This document shows, piece after piece, positions 8,506 through 16,794 of a DNA stretch of 64,000 bases. The notes below the pieces were generated by a model. It did not search any database and was not told the origin of the DNA. It saw nothing but the letters and a program-made list of their open reading frames with translations. Within the stretch, counting starts at the first letter, position 1; the number at the start of each line of letters is the position of its first letter. A program made the position numbers and the translations under genes. Origin of the DNA: Bifidobacterium callitrichos DSM 23973 (GTDB taxonomy: Bacteria > Actinomycetota > Actinomycetes > Actinomycetales > Bifidobacteriaceae). The DNA lies in contig NZ_JGYS01000001.1 in the NCBI RefSeq assembly GCF_000741175.1, positions 286,198-350,197 on the forward strand, in the 5' to 3' direction.

Positions 8506-9678
8506 ATGGCTGGAAGCAAGGAAGCCACGGTGGCTTTCGGTGTGCTCAGCGAGACGTCGGATGTCGAATCCCGTGTCGCGCTGACCCCGGATATCGTCAC
8601 CAGACTAGGGCGGAGCGGGGTCTCCTGCCTGATCGAAGGCGGCGCTGGCGCCGCCGCGCACTACACGGATGACGACTACACGAAGGCGGGAGCGACCGTC
8701 GCGACGCGGGACGAGGTGATCGCCGGAGCGGATGCGCTCGGATTCGTCGACAGGCCCGACGCCGATACGCTCGCCAAACTTCGTAAGGGGCAGTGGGTGA
8801 TCGGTATGCTCGGCTCGTTCACCGACGCCGAATACGTCGCCGCGCTCGAGGACGCGGGTCTCGTCGGCGTCGCCATGGAGAGACTGCCCCGCCAGCTCTC
8901 AAGCGCGCAGTCGATGGACGAGATGACCTCCCAGAACTCGGTGATGGGCTACAAGGCCGCGATCCTCGCCGCCGACGCCTACGGCTCGTTCCTGCCGATG
9001 ATGACCACCGCCGCGGGAACGATACGACCGGCCAAGGCGCTCGTACTCGGCGCCGGCATCGCCGGTCTGCAGGCCATCGGCACGCTGCGCCGTCTCGGCG
9101 CGGTCGTCACCGCCTACGACGTGCGCCCCGCCTCCAAGAGCGAGGTCGAATCGCTGGGTGCGAAGTTCCTCGATCTGGGACTCGACTTCTCCAAGGGGCA
9201 GGGCGAAGGCGGCTACGCGCGTGCCCTGACGCCCGAGGAGCAAGCGCAGCAGCAGGCCGCCGTCGATGAGAAGGCCGCCGGCTTCGACATCGTCATCACC
9301 ACCGCGAAGGTTCCGGGCAGGAAGCCTCCGGTCCTGCTCACCAAGGCCGGCGTCGACGGGCTCAAGCGTGGTGCCGTCATCGTCGACTGCGCGGCCTCCG
9401 ATCTCGGCGGCAACGTCGAGGGATCCGCGGTCGGCACGCACGTGACCGACGGGGGAGTCACCATCATCGGCGCCCCCTATTTGGCTTCGGGAGTGGCGAC
9501 CACCGCCTCCAACCTGCTCTCTCGTAACGTGGCCGACGTGCTCGCCCACTTCGTGCGCGACGGCAGACTCGCGCAGGACCTTAATGAGGAGCTGGATTCC
9601 GCGCTGATCGTGGCGGGACGCGCCGAGGCGCCGACGCCCACGGCGTCCGGAGCGTCCGCGGCGGAAGAGAAGAAGTAA
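8506..9678 (+). CDS. pntAa: NAD(P) transhydrogenase subunit alpha, NAD(H)-binding part
   Basis: Domain I of the proton-translocating transhydrogenase, which transfers hydride between NAD(H) and NADP(H) coupled to proton movement (390 aa). The N-terminal AlaDh/PNT domain includes FGVLSETSDVESRVALTPDI. The NAD-binding Rossmann motif GAGIAGLQAIGTLRRLGA lies near residue 185. The frame extends to 8458, but the ATG at 8506 follows AGAAAGGG and matches the usual family start; a TACACT box near 8444 would put the transcript start almost at 8458. In this three-subunit version, pntAa, pntAb and pntB are separate genes in one operon, with 15 bp to the next gene. Domain I is soluble and cytoplasmic. Confidence 0.93.
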   Translation: MAGSKEATVAFGVLSETSDVESRVALTPDIVTRLGRSGVSCLIEGGAGAAAHYTDDDYTKAGATVATRDEVIAGADALGFVDRPDADTLAKLRKGQWVIGMLGSFTDAEYVAALEDAGLVGVAMERLPRQLSSAQSMDEMTSQNSVMGYKAAILAADAYGSFLPMMTTAAGTIRPAKALVLGAGIAGLQAIGTLRRLGAVVTAYDVRPASKSEVESLGAKFLDLGLDFSKGQGEGGYARALTPEEQAQQQAAVDEKAAGFDIVITTAKVPGRKPPVLLTKAGVDGLKRGAVIVDCAASDLGGNVEGSAVGTHVTDGGVTIIGAPYLASGVATTASNLLSRNVADVLAHFVRDGRLAQDLNEELDSALIVAGRAEAPTPTASGASAAEEKK

Positions 9679-9693
9679 AGGAAGGGAATAAGG

Positions 9694-9993
9694 ATGCCTA
9701 CGCTCGTCGTTTCCATCACACTGTTCGTACTCGCCCTGCTCATCGGCATCGAGGTGATCGGCAAGGTGCCCGCCACCCTGCATACGCCGCTCATGTCCGG
9801 AGCGAACTCCATCCACGGCATCGTCATCGTCGGCGTCGTGATCGTCGCCGCCGAGGCCAACTCGCCGCTCGCCTACGCGTTCATCTTCCTCGCCGCTGTA
9901 CTCGGCACGATGAACGTCGTCGGCGGCTACGTGGTCACCGATCGCATGCTCGAGATGTTCAAGTCCAACAAGAAGAAGGGGGAGGAGAAGTAA
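9694..9993 (+). CDS. pntAb: NAD(P) transhydrogenase subunit alpha, membrane part
   Basis: Small integral membrane subunit (99 aa) giving part of domain II, the proton channel. It has three hydrophobic helices: residues about 3-20, 37-55 and 58-80. The conserved HTPLMSGANSIHGIVIVG lies between the first and second helix. The C-terminus is a lysine-rich cytoplasmic tail. The ATG follows GGAAGGGAATAAGG, and the stop codon directly abuts the pntB start (TAAATG), so translation is probably coupled. Confidence 0.93.
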   Translation: MPTLVVSITLFVLALLIGIEVIGKVPATLHTPLMSGANSIHGIVIVGVVIVAAEANSPLAYAFIFLAAVLGTMNVVGGYVVTDRMLEMFKSNKKKGEEK

Positions 9994-11418
9994 ATGGCCT
10001 CCGCAACCGTGGGAACCATCGACATCGTCGCATGGTTCGTCTATCTGTTCTCCGCCGTCATGTTCGTGGTGGGTCTGCACTTCATGAACTCGCCCAAGAC
10101 CGCGCGCAAGGGCAACCAGATCTCCGCGTTCGGCATGGTCGTCGCCGTGCTCATGGCGTTCATCGTGCTGTTCGCCAAGGGCTTCATCAACACGATCGCC
10201 GTCGTCGTGCTCGTCGTCGGCATCGCCATCGGCGCGATCGCCGGCGTCGTGTCCGCCAAGAAGGTCAAGATGACCGATATGCCGCAGCTCGTCTCCGTGT
10301 TCAACACGGTCGGCGGCGGCGCGGCCGCCCTCGTGGCCCTGAACGACATCCTCACCAAGGAGGGGCTGCCGGACATCGTGGTGCTCATCACCGCGGGCCT
10401 GGGCATCCTCATCGGCTCCGTGACGTTCACCGGCTCGCTCATCGCCGCCGGCAAGCTGCAGGGCATCAGGTGGGTCAAGAAGCTCGCCCTGCCCGGCAAG
10501 GGCGTATGGAACGTGCTGTTCGCCGTGCTGTCCATCGCCGCGCTCGTCATGCTGTGCGTCCAGCCCGAGCAGCGACTCCTGTGGTCGATTCTGACCACCG
10601 TGTTCGCCCTCGCCTACGGTCTGGTGTTCGTCATCCCGATCGGCGGCGCCGACATGCCCGTCGTCATCTCCGTGCTCAACGCCTGCACCGGTACGGCTGT
10701 GGCCATGTCCGGCCTCGCCATCGACAACGTGGCTCTGATCGTCGCCGGTGCGCTCGTCGGCTCGGCCGGCGTGACCCTGTCCATCCTCATGGCCCAGGCC
10801 ATGAACCGTCCGCTGATCTCCGTCCTCGCCGGCGGCTTCGGCGGTGGCTCGGGTGCCGCGGCCGCGGGCGAGGGCCCCGAGGGCACGATGAAGGAGACCT
10901 CGCCGGACGACCTCGCCGTCCAGCTCGTCTACGCCGAGAAGGTCATCTTCGTGCCGGGCTTCGGCCTCGCCCAGGCGCAGGCCCAGCGCGAGCTCGCCGA
11001 CCTCGGCGAGCTGCTCAAGGCCCACGGCGTCGAGGTCTCCTACGCGATCCACCCGGTGGCCGGCCGTATGCCGGGCCACATGAACGTGCTGCTCGCCGAG
11101 GCCAACGTGCCCTACGAGGAGCTGGTGGACCTCGAGGAGATCAACCCGCAGTTCCCGCAGGCCAATGTGGCCCTGGTCGTCGGCGCGAACGATGTGACCA
11201 ACCCGGCCGCACGCCGCCCCGGCACCCCGGTCTCCGGCATGCCGATCCTCGACGTGGACAAGGCGCAGAACGTGGTCGTCATGAAGCGCGGCCGCGGCAT
11301 GGGCTACGCCGGCATCCAGAACGAGCTCTACTTCGAGGACAACACGCAGATGCTGTTCGGCGACGCGAAGAAGAGCCTGCAGGCCGTCATCGCCGCCGTC
11401 AAGGAACTGCTGGCGTAG
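9994..11418 (+). CDS. pntB: NAD(P) transhydrogenase subunit beta
   Basis: Beta subunit (474 aa) with an N-terminal domain of eight or nine membrane helices (domain II) and a C-terminal NADP(H)-binding domain III. Domain III begins around residue 300. It shows the family's EKVIFVPGFGLAQAQAQ segment, the YAIHPVAGRMPGHMNVLLAE stretch and GANDVTNPAARR. With pntAa and pntAb it makes a complete set, so the operon should encode a working enzyme that uses the proton gradient to supply NADPH. The gene is the last of the operon; a long inverted repeat about 100 bp after its stop may end the transcript. Confidence 0.94.
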   Translation: MASATVGTIDIVAWFVYLFSAVMFVVGLHFMNSPKTARKGNQISAFGMVVAVLMAFIVLFAKGFINTIAVVVLVVGIAIGAIAGVVSAKKVKMTDMPQLVSVFNTVGGGAAALVALNDILTKEGLPDIVVLITAGLGILIGSVTFTGSLIAAGKLQGIRWVKKLALPGKGVWNVLFAVLSIAALVMLCVQPEQRLLWSILTTVFALAYGLVFVIPIGGADMPVVISVLNACTGTAVAMSGLAIDNVALIVAGALVGSAGVTLSILMAQAMNRPLISVLAGGFGGGSGAAAAGEGPEGTMKETSPDDLAVQLVYAEKVIFVPGFGLAQAQAQRELADLGELLKAHGVEVSYAIHPVAGRMPGHMNVLLAEANVPYEELVDLEEINPQFPQANVALVVGANDVTNPAARRPGTPVSGMPILDVDKAQNVVVMKRGRGMGYAGIQNELYFEDNTQMLFGDAKKSLQAVIAAVKELLA

Positions 11419-11521
11419 GGGAGGCTGGGCGCGTCCTGCGTGCCGTATCAGATTCGAAGCATGCGGCTTCATCTGCGTGCGGCACACAGACGCGTGCATC
11501 AATGCCATGCTTTCTCCCACT

Positions 11522-11579
11522 CGTGGGACTCAAGCGGGACTCAACGCGACTGCAGCCGGATTCGGTGTTGAGTCCCACG
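11522..11579. repeat. 12-bp inverted repeat with an extra motif copy, downstream of pntB
   Basis: CGTGGGACTCAA (11522-11533) is matched perfectly by TTGAGTCCCACG (11568-11579). A further direct copy of GGGACTCAA lies at 11536-11544 in the 34-base spacer. There is no T-run, so a termination role is uncertain. It occupies the gap between convergent pntB and the esterase gene. Confidence 0.75.
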
Positions 11580-11618
11580 GAATACCAAATGAGGCTAGAG
11601 AAATAGACCGGTAGTCGA

Positions 11619-13511
11619 TCACAGCGTGTGGCGGAACGGGGGAGCGGGGAGGGCGTCGCCGTTGAACAGTGGAGCGGGACCCCAACTGCGCCACGCGTAG
11701 CGCACCTGCGTGGGTCGGTCCCCCTGCTCGGTTCGCACGGTGACGGTGCCGTGCTCGGCGTCGATGGTCGCCTCGGCCGGATGGAAGTCGCCGTCGGTGC
11801 CCGCCAATTCGAAGCCGGATTCCGCTGCATCACGGTGGAATCGGGAACACGTATCGCCCATATCCGCCCCGACTTCGGCCGTATTCGACGCCGCCGGTGC
11901 GGTGATGGCGATGTCGTGTCTGAATGTGCCCGGCACGGTGCCGTCGAAATGCAGTCCTGCGGCGTGACCGTAGTGCAACGTCACCGCTGCGCCCTCGCCT
12001 TTGCCGTCATGCGCGGCGCTGCCGCTTGCGTCGTCGGTCTCGGCCGCGGCGTGCACGACGACGGACGTGACCTCCGGTCCATCGACGGCGATGTCGCCGC
12101 GGTCGTATACGTCGTGCAGCGCGCAATCGGCCAGACGCTCGCCCGGCGTGCGCTTGTCGGTGGGGTGGAGATTGTCGAACTCGCCACAGTCAATCAACGT
12201 GATCATGGACACGTCTGCGATCGTGCGCGCCGCGTCTTGCTGTGCCTCGCGGATCAGCGGCCAACGTAGCGGGTCATTGCCGGCCTCGGCCGTCGCCTTG
12301 TCGATCCACTGCGGCAACTGCACGATAAGGAACGGCAGCGGCTTGCCGTTCGCGCTCCCCGCATCCGATCCCGCGCCGGGAACCGTCCACAGCCCACGCC
12401 ATTCGTCGATGAGCATGCCCAGCAGATGACGGTAGCTTTCAGGACAACCCTCATCCGACTCGCCCTGATACCACAGGAATCCCGCAATGCCATACGGCGC
12501 GACTCGCTCGACCATCGTGCCGTACGCGCCGGTCGGACGCCACTGTGAGGTCGGCGTTTCCGGCGGCGGCCACGGGCATTCACCGTACTGCGCGGTCAAC
12601 TTTTCCCACGCCACACCCGGGTCCGCCTTGCGCGCCGTGTCGATGTCGTGGTTCCACTGGTCGAACTTCGTCTGCCACTCCTCGGTTTCGGCCCGGAACT
12701 GCTCGTCCGTTTTGCCTGCGATCGCCGCGTCGAACCGCTCCAGATAGTCGCGTCCGGCTTTGCACTGTTCCACGCTCGATCGACTCATCCACGCCGTGAT
12801 CGACGTGCCGCCGATATAGCAGTCCACAATGCCCACCGGCACGTTTGGGCCGAGTTCGGCGCGCAGCTTCCGCGCGAAGTAGTAGCCGATCGCGGACATC
12901 GACCCGCTGGTATCCGGTCCGGCGACCTGCCAGCGGGCGTGACGCTCGAGCTCCTCGCTGACGACACCGGTTTTCGGCGTGTTGTAGAAGCGCAGCAGCG
13001 GGTCGGTGCTCGCGGCGATGGCCGCGTCCGCGCCTGCGCTGGAGTGCAGTTCGAGCTCCATGTTGCTTTGTCCGCCGGCGAGCCACACTTCGCCCACGAC
13101 CACGCGACGGTAGACGAGCGTCACGTGGTCGCCCGACGAGGTGATTTCCAGCCGGTACGGCCCGCTTGCCTCCACCGCGGGCAGCAGCGCCAGCCAGTCG
13201 CCGTGTGCGTTGACGACGGAGGTCGCTTCGGCAACGCACACGGCGGCCGTCCCGGCAACGTCAGTTGCTGCCGACTCGCCCGGTTCCTCCTCGGTCAGCC
13301 GCACACGCACGTCGATGCCGGGCTTACCGGTGCCGAATACGGGGATCGGGCGTCGTCGTTGCAGTACCATGTCATGCGAGAAGATGGCAGCGGCGCGCAA
13401 CGCGTCCGTGCCCAGCGGTTTCGCGTCGTTCGCCGCGTCGCCGTGATCGTTTAATCCGGAAAGGTTGGCGCCGGGCGCAGGCCCGGTGACCAGAACAGTG
13501 GTTTCGGTCAT
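11619..13511 (-). CDS. Sialate O-acetylesterase-family (SGNH) carbohydrate esterase
   Basis: Predicted carbohydrate O-acetylesterase (630 aa) of the sialate-O-acetylesterase (SASA) branch of the SGNH fold. The block I motif GEVWLAGGQSNMELEL carries the catalytic Ser, and GIAGFLWYQGESD is the second family block. An N-terminal beta-rich segment with FSHDMVLQR is also typical of the family. No signal peptide is visible, so it probably acts on imported oligosaccharides. It lies 73 bp after the CE2-type esterase and is co-directional with it. Given the mannoside-processing genes around it, removal of acetyl groups from plant gluco- or galactomannan oligosaccharides is more plausible than sialic acid deacetylation; there are no sialidase or sialic-acid catabolic genes in view. 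The ATG follows AAGGATCATC. Confidence 0.82.
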   Translation of the reverse strand: MTETTVLVTGPAPGANLSGLNDHGDAANDAKPLGTDALRAAAIFSHDMVLQRRRPIPVFGTGKPGIDVRVRLTEEEPGESAATDVAGTAAVCVAEATSVVNAHGDWLALLPAVEASGPYRLEITSSGDHVTLVYRRVVVGEVWLAGGQSNMELELHSSAGADAAIAASTDPLLRFYNTPKTGVVSEELERHARWQVAGPDTSGSMSAIGYYFARKLRAELGPNVPVGIVDCYIGGTSITAWMSRSSVEQCKAGRDYLERFDAAIAGKTDEQFRAETEEWQTKFDQWNHDIDTARKADPGVAWEKLTAQYGECPWPPPETPTSQWRPTGAYGTMVERVAPYGIAGFLWYQGESDEGCPESYRHLLGMLIDEWRGLWTVPGAGSDAGSANGKPLPFLIVQLPQWIDKATAEAGNDPLRWPLIREAQQDAARTIADVSMITLIDCGEFDNLHPTDKRTPGERLADCALHDVYDRGDIAVDGPEVTSVVVHAAAETDDASGSAAHDGKGEGAAVTLHYGHAAGLHFDGTVPGTFRHDIAITAPAASNTAEVGADMGDTCSRFHRDAAESGFELAGTDGDFHPAEATIDAEHGTVTVRTEQGDRPTQVRYAWRSWGPAPLFNGDALPAPPFRHTL

Positions 13512-13584
13512 GATGATCCTTAGAGGATGGGTAGGGTGTGATTGGTTGATGTGGAGTATCTGTCGTTCAGTCCGGCCCGTTCGA

Positions 13585-14970
13585 TCAGTCTTGCCACACG
13601 TCCTCGCCGAGGGATTCGATGAACGCGGTCAATTCGCGCGCCATCTCCTTATGCTCGGCGACGCGCGGGTGGCCCGGCGTGGCCGAACCGTTACGCGTGA
13701 ACAGGAAATGATGCGCTACGGCGTGAGAGCCGGCATCGCGCACGGCGCCGATCTCGTCGTTCGTCGTGCCGCCGGCAATGGGTGCATCACTTTCGGTGAA
13801 CTTGCCGTACGCTGCGCTGACCGGCGCGTCCGGCGCAGCGTTGAACGTGCGCACCGCCTCGTCGATGGCGCGATCCCACGCCGGATCATGCTGCAGCACC
13901 GTGGTGAGACACACGATGACGGCCTTCGGATAACGCGCATGCAGCGACTTGAGGAAGTCGACGTAGCGCGTGCGCCAATGCCGCGCGCGTTCGCCGTCGT
14001 AATCGGAGGCCATGAAATCGTCGGGATGCGCGTCGTTCTGCCCGATCGCGACGACCACGACGTGTGGCGTGTACCGGGAGAAATCCCACGGCTTCGATTC
14101 GCCGAGCGCGGGGTTGTACTGGATGCAGTCCCACGCGCTTTCCTGCCCCACGTAGTCAGGGCCCGCGAACCAGCCGATGCCGTCAAGCAGTGAAATGCCG
14201 CCCTGCGAAGTGTCATGCAGCTGCGCGCCGAGATTGCGTGCGGTGATGGCCGCATACGAGTACCACGCGTTGCTGTATCCGCTCAGGTCCGCGGCCGGGT
14301 CGAGCTTGCCGACGTACAGGGACGCCTCGTTACGCTCGCCGCAGGACACGGAGTCGCCGAACACTTCGATGCGTCGCGTCGGTTCAGGGGTTGCCGGCGG
14401 CAGGATGGTTGCGCCCGCGTCCATCCTGTAGTCGAGCACTTCGAGGTAGTGCATGCCGTCCTGTCGTTTGAACAGTGTCACCTCGTGTTCGATGTCCGGC
14501 AGCCGGTCCGCCAGGGTCACTGTAACCGGTCCATACGTTGGCGCGGTGCCGCCTGTGTCGGCCGCGACGTCCGCTTGCGCGGCGTCGTCGGCCTCGACGG
14601 CGGTTGCCGGCGCCGAGGCCGCGCCTTCAGCGGTGCTGCTGTTAGGCATGTCGTTCGCGCCGATGAAACCGGAGGGGATGCGTACGGCGGTCTGCACGCC
14701 GTCGATGATGACGCCGAGTTTGGTGTCTCCGTAGTTCCAATGGTTGACGACAGTGACGCTGAGCGAGGTTCCGGTGAAGCGGAAGGAGACCTGCGTGTAG
14801 GGGTACACCCACACCGGTCGGGTCGGGTCGGTCAGGTCGCTGCGGCCCATGGCACGCAACGCCGGATGATCGGGACTGATGATGGTGCGGTCGCCGTCCC
14901 GTGTGACATCCGCATCGGCGGCGGAAGTGGGAACGTCCGTAAAAGCGGTCGTGTCTGGTAGGTGTGACAT
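13585..14970 (-). CDS. CE2-like acetyl(xylan/mannan) esterase
   Basis: Two-domain esterase (461 aa). The N-terminal jelly-roll-like region (residues about 45-160) includes WVYPYTQVSFRFTGTSLSV. The C-terminal SGNH hydrolase domain has IEVFGDSVSCGERNEASLY (catalytic Ser), a YSYAAITARNLGA block and a VVVAIGQNDAHPDDF block. This domain order is that of carbohydrate esterase family 2. CE2 enzymes remove O-acetyl groups from plant polysaccharides, and gut Roseburia uses a CE2 enzyme in beta-mannan breakdown. A stretch near residues 105-135 is Ala/Asp/Thr-rich and looks like an inserted linker. No signal peptide is seen. It is divergent from the GH1 gene across about 240 bp that contain a LacI-type operator. 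AGGAG lies about 14 bp before the ATG, which is rather far. Confidence 0.78.
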   Translation of the reverse strand: MSHLPDTTAFTDVPTSAADADVTRDGDRTIISPDHPALRAMGRSDLTDPTRPVWVYPYTQVSFRFTGTSLSVTVVNHWNYGDTKLGVIIDGVQTAVRIPSGFIGANDMPNSSTAEGAASAPATAVEADDAAQADVAADTGGTAPTYGPVTVTLADRLPDIEHEVTLFKRQDGMHYLEVLDYRMDAGATILPPATPEPTRRIEVFGDSVSCGERNEASLYVGKLDPAADLSGYSNAWYSYAAITARNLGAQLHDTSQGGISLLDGIGWFAGPDYVGQESAWDCIQYNPALGESKPWDFSRYTPHVVVVAIGQNDAHPDDFMASDYDGERARHWRTRYVDFLKSLHARYPKAVIVCLTTVLQHDPAWDRAIDEAVRTFNAAPDAPVSAAYGKFTESDAPIAGGTTNDEIGAVRDAGSHAVAHHFLFTRNGSATPGHPRVAEHKEMARELTAFIESLGEDVWQD

Positions 14971-15068
14971 GGCGATTCGTGGCTCCTCGTTGACTGAATC
15001 GATGCGGTTCTAGGTCTTTCTCCGGTTCCTTCGATGCGGCGTGGGCATGAAACGTTTGCGCTCGCAAC

Positions 15069-15084
15069 GCCTTAACCGGTTCAT
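15069..15084. promoter_or_regulatory. LacI-type operator between CE2 esterase and GH1
   Basis: GCCTTAACCGGTTCAT contains the AACCGGTT palindrome that recurs through this locus. A TATGAT/TACACT box follows at 15090-15100, about 110 bp before the GH1 start. The position fits repression by the LacI regulator at 25338. Confidence 0.65.
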
Positions 15085-15211
15085 GTTTTTATGATACACT
15101 ACTGCCGGACGGGCCGACACCCGGCCGTTACCACAGCAATCACATACGCACCTGACGTCAGGCCGATGAAGGCCTCGACGACGCATAACCCCAAGAAAGG
15201 ACATGGCAATC

Positions 15212-16600
15212 ATGCGATTCCCCGAAGGATTCCGATTCGGCACGGCCACCGCCTCCTACCAGATCGAAGGTGCCGCAAAGGAAGGCGGGCGTACCCCTTC
15301 CATCTGGGACACGTTCTCGCACACCCCTGGAAAGACGGTCAACGGCGATACCGGCGACGTGGCCTGCGACTCCTACCATCGCTGGCGTGAGGATATCGCC
15401 TTGCTCGCCGATCTCGGCGTCAACTCCTACCGCTTCTCGGTGGCCATGCCGCGCGTACTGCCCACCGAGGGGGGTCCGGTGAACGAGGAGGGCCTCGACT
15501 TCTACGAGCGCATCGTCGACGAACTGCTCGCCAAGGGCATCGAACCCACGGTGACGCTCTACCATTGGGACCTACCGCAGTATCTGGGCGACAAAGACGG
15601 CTGGCTGAACCGTTCCACCGCCTATAAACTCGCCGATTACGCCGGTGTCGTGGCCCATCGTCTGGGCGACCGCGTGCGGACCTACACCACGCTGAACGAG
15701 CCGTGGTGCTCCTCCTACCTGAGCTACGGCGCCACCGAGCATGCGCCCGGCCTGGGGCTCGGTCCGGGCGCCTTCCCCGCCGTGCACCATCTCAACCTTG
15801 CGCACGGCCTGATGGCGCAGGCCGTGCGCGCCGAAGTCGGCGACCGTTCGGACGTGTCGGTCACATGCAACCTCCAGCTCAACCGCGGCGACGCCGACGC
15901 CGTGCACCGTCTCGACCTCATCGCCAACCGTGTGTGGCTCGATCCGATGCTGCGCGGCTACTACCCGGACGAACTGTTCGCCATCACCAAGGGCATCTGC
16001 GATTGGGAGTTCATCAAGGACGGCGATCTGGAGCAGATCCACCAGCCGATCGACGTGCTCGGCGTCAACTACTACAACACCTCGCTGCTCGCGATGAGCG
16101 ACCGGCCGCAGTTCCCGCAATCCACTGCCGCCTCCACCGCGCCGGGCGCCAGTGATGTGGATTGGCTGCCGACCGAGGGGCCGCACACCGCGATGGGCTG
16201 GAACATCGACCCGGACGGACTGTACGACCTGCTGATGCGCGTGCACAACGACTACCCTGAGATGCCGCTGATGGTCACCGAAAACGGCATGGCCTGCGAC
16301 GATCATCTGGTTTCCGAAGCCGATCCCTCCACGGGCGAGACGGTCAAGGCCGTGCACGACGCCGACCGCATCGACTACCTGCGCCGTCACTTCGAGGCCG
16401 CCGGCCGCGCGATGGACGCTGGCGTTGATCTGCGCGGCTATTTCGTGTGGTCGCTGCTCGACAACTTCGAATGGGCGTTCGGCTACACCAAGCGTTTCGG
16501 CATCGTCTACATGGACTACGAGACGCTGGAGCGCACCCCGAAGGACAGCTTCAAGTGGTACAGGAAGCTCATCGCCGACCGTGCCATCCCGCAGGCGTAG
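15212..16600 (+). CDS. Glycoside hydrolase family 1 beta-glycosidase
   Basis: Cytoplasmic GH1 enzyme (462 aa) hydrolysing terminal beta-D-glycosides with retention. The N-terminal FRFGTATASYQIEGAAKEGG is the family signature. The acid/base is in TLNEPW (Glu163) and the nucleophile in VTENGM (Glu357). The late WSLLDNFEWAFGYTKRFGI is also diagnostic. I chose the ATG at 15212: AAAGGA ends 10 bases before it, while the ATG at 15203 is only one base from that site. It is preceded by an operator and divergent from the esterases. In this setting it could remove beta-1,4-glucose (or mannose) from the non-reducing end of glucomannan oligosaccharides; beta-glucosidase is the safest generic call. Confidence 0.9.
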   Translation: MRFPEGFRFGTATASYQIEGAAKEGGRTPSIWDTFSHTPGKTVNGDTGDVACDSYHRWREDIALLADLGVNSYRFSVAMPRVLPTEGGPVNEEGLDFYERIVDELLAKGIEPTVTLYHWDLPQYLGDKDGWLNRSTAYKLADYAGVVAHRLGDRVRTYTTLNEPWCSSYLSYGATEHAPGLGLGPGAFPAVHHLNLAHGLMAQAVRAEVGDRSDVSVTCNLQLNRGDADAVHRLDLIANRVWLDPMLRGYYPDELFAITKGICDWEFIKDGDLEQIHQPIDVLGVNYYNTSLLAMSDRPQFPQSTAASTAPGASDVDWLPTEGPHTAMGWNIDPDGLYDLLMRVHNDYPEMPLMVTENGMACDDHLVSEADPSTGETVKAVHDADRIDYLRRHFEAAGRAMDAGVDLRGYFVWSLLDNFEWAFGYTKRFGIVYMDYETLERTPKDSFKWYRKLIADRAIPQA

Positions 16601-16679
16601 CGCTTCCTTACGGGATTCCCGAGGAGCGTCGCGGATAAGCGGCTTGGTCCGCATGACAGACGACACGCCGAGTGGCGCA

Positions 16680-16724
16680 ACTTAACCGGTTGAGTTATAG
16701 TAAAGGCAACTCAACCGGTTAAGT
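16680..16724. promoter_or_regulatory. Pair of mirror-image LacI-type operators before the ABC transporter operon
   Basis: ACTTAACCGGTTGAGT (16680-16695) and ACTCAACCGGTTAAGT (16709-16724) are exact reverse complements of one another, with centres 29 bp apart. A TATAGT box (16696-16701) sits between them, so bound repressors would cover the promoter. The transporter operon starts 70 bp downstream. Confidence 0.8.
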
Positions 16725-16794
16725 CACATGATCGGCAAGAGCGGTCGGCGAAGTCGCCGGCATAGAGAGAATCAACCAATCGAAAGGATTGACG

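Noticed and set aside
8899..11520. 873-codon minus-strand frame across the transhydrogenase operon
   Set aside because: Composition-biased shadow of pntAa, pntAb and pntB.
13465..14193. Plus-strand 242-codon frame opposite the esterases
   Set aside because: Antisense to two esterases with complete SGNH motifs.
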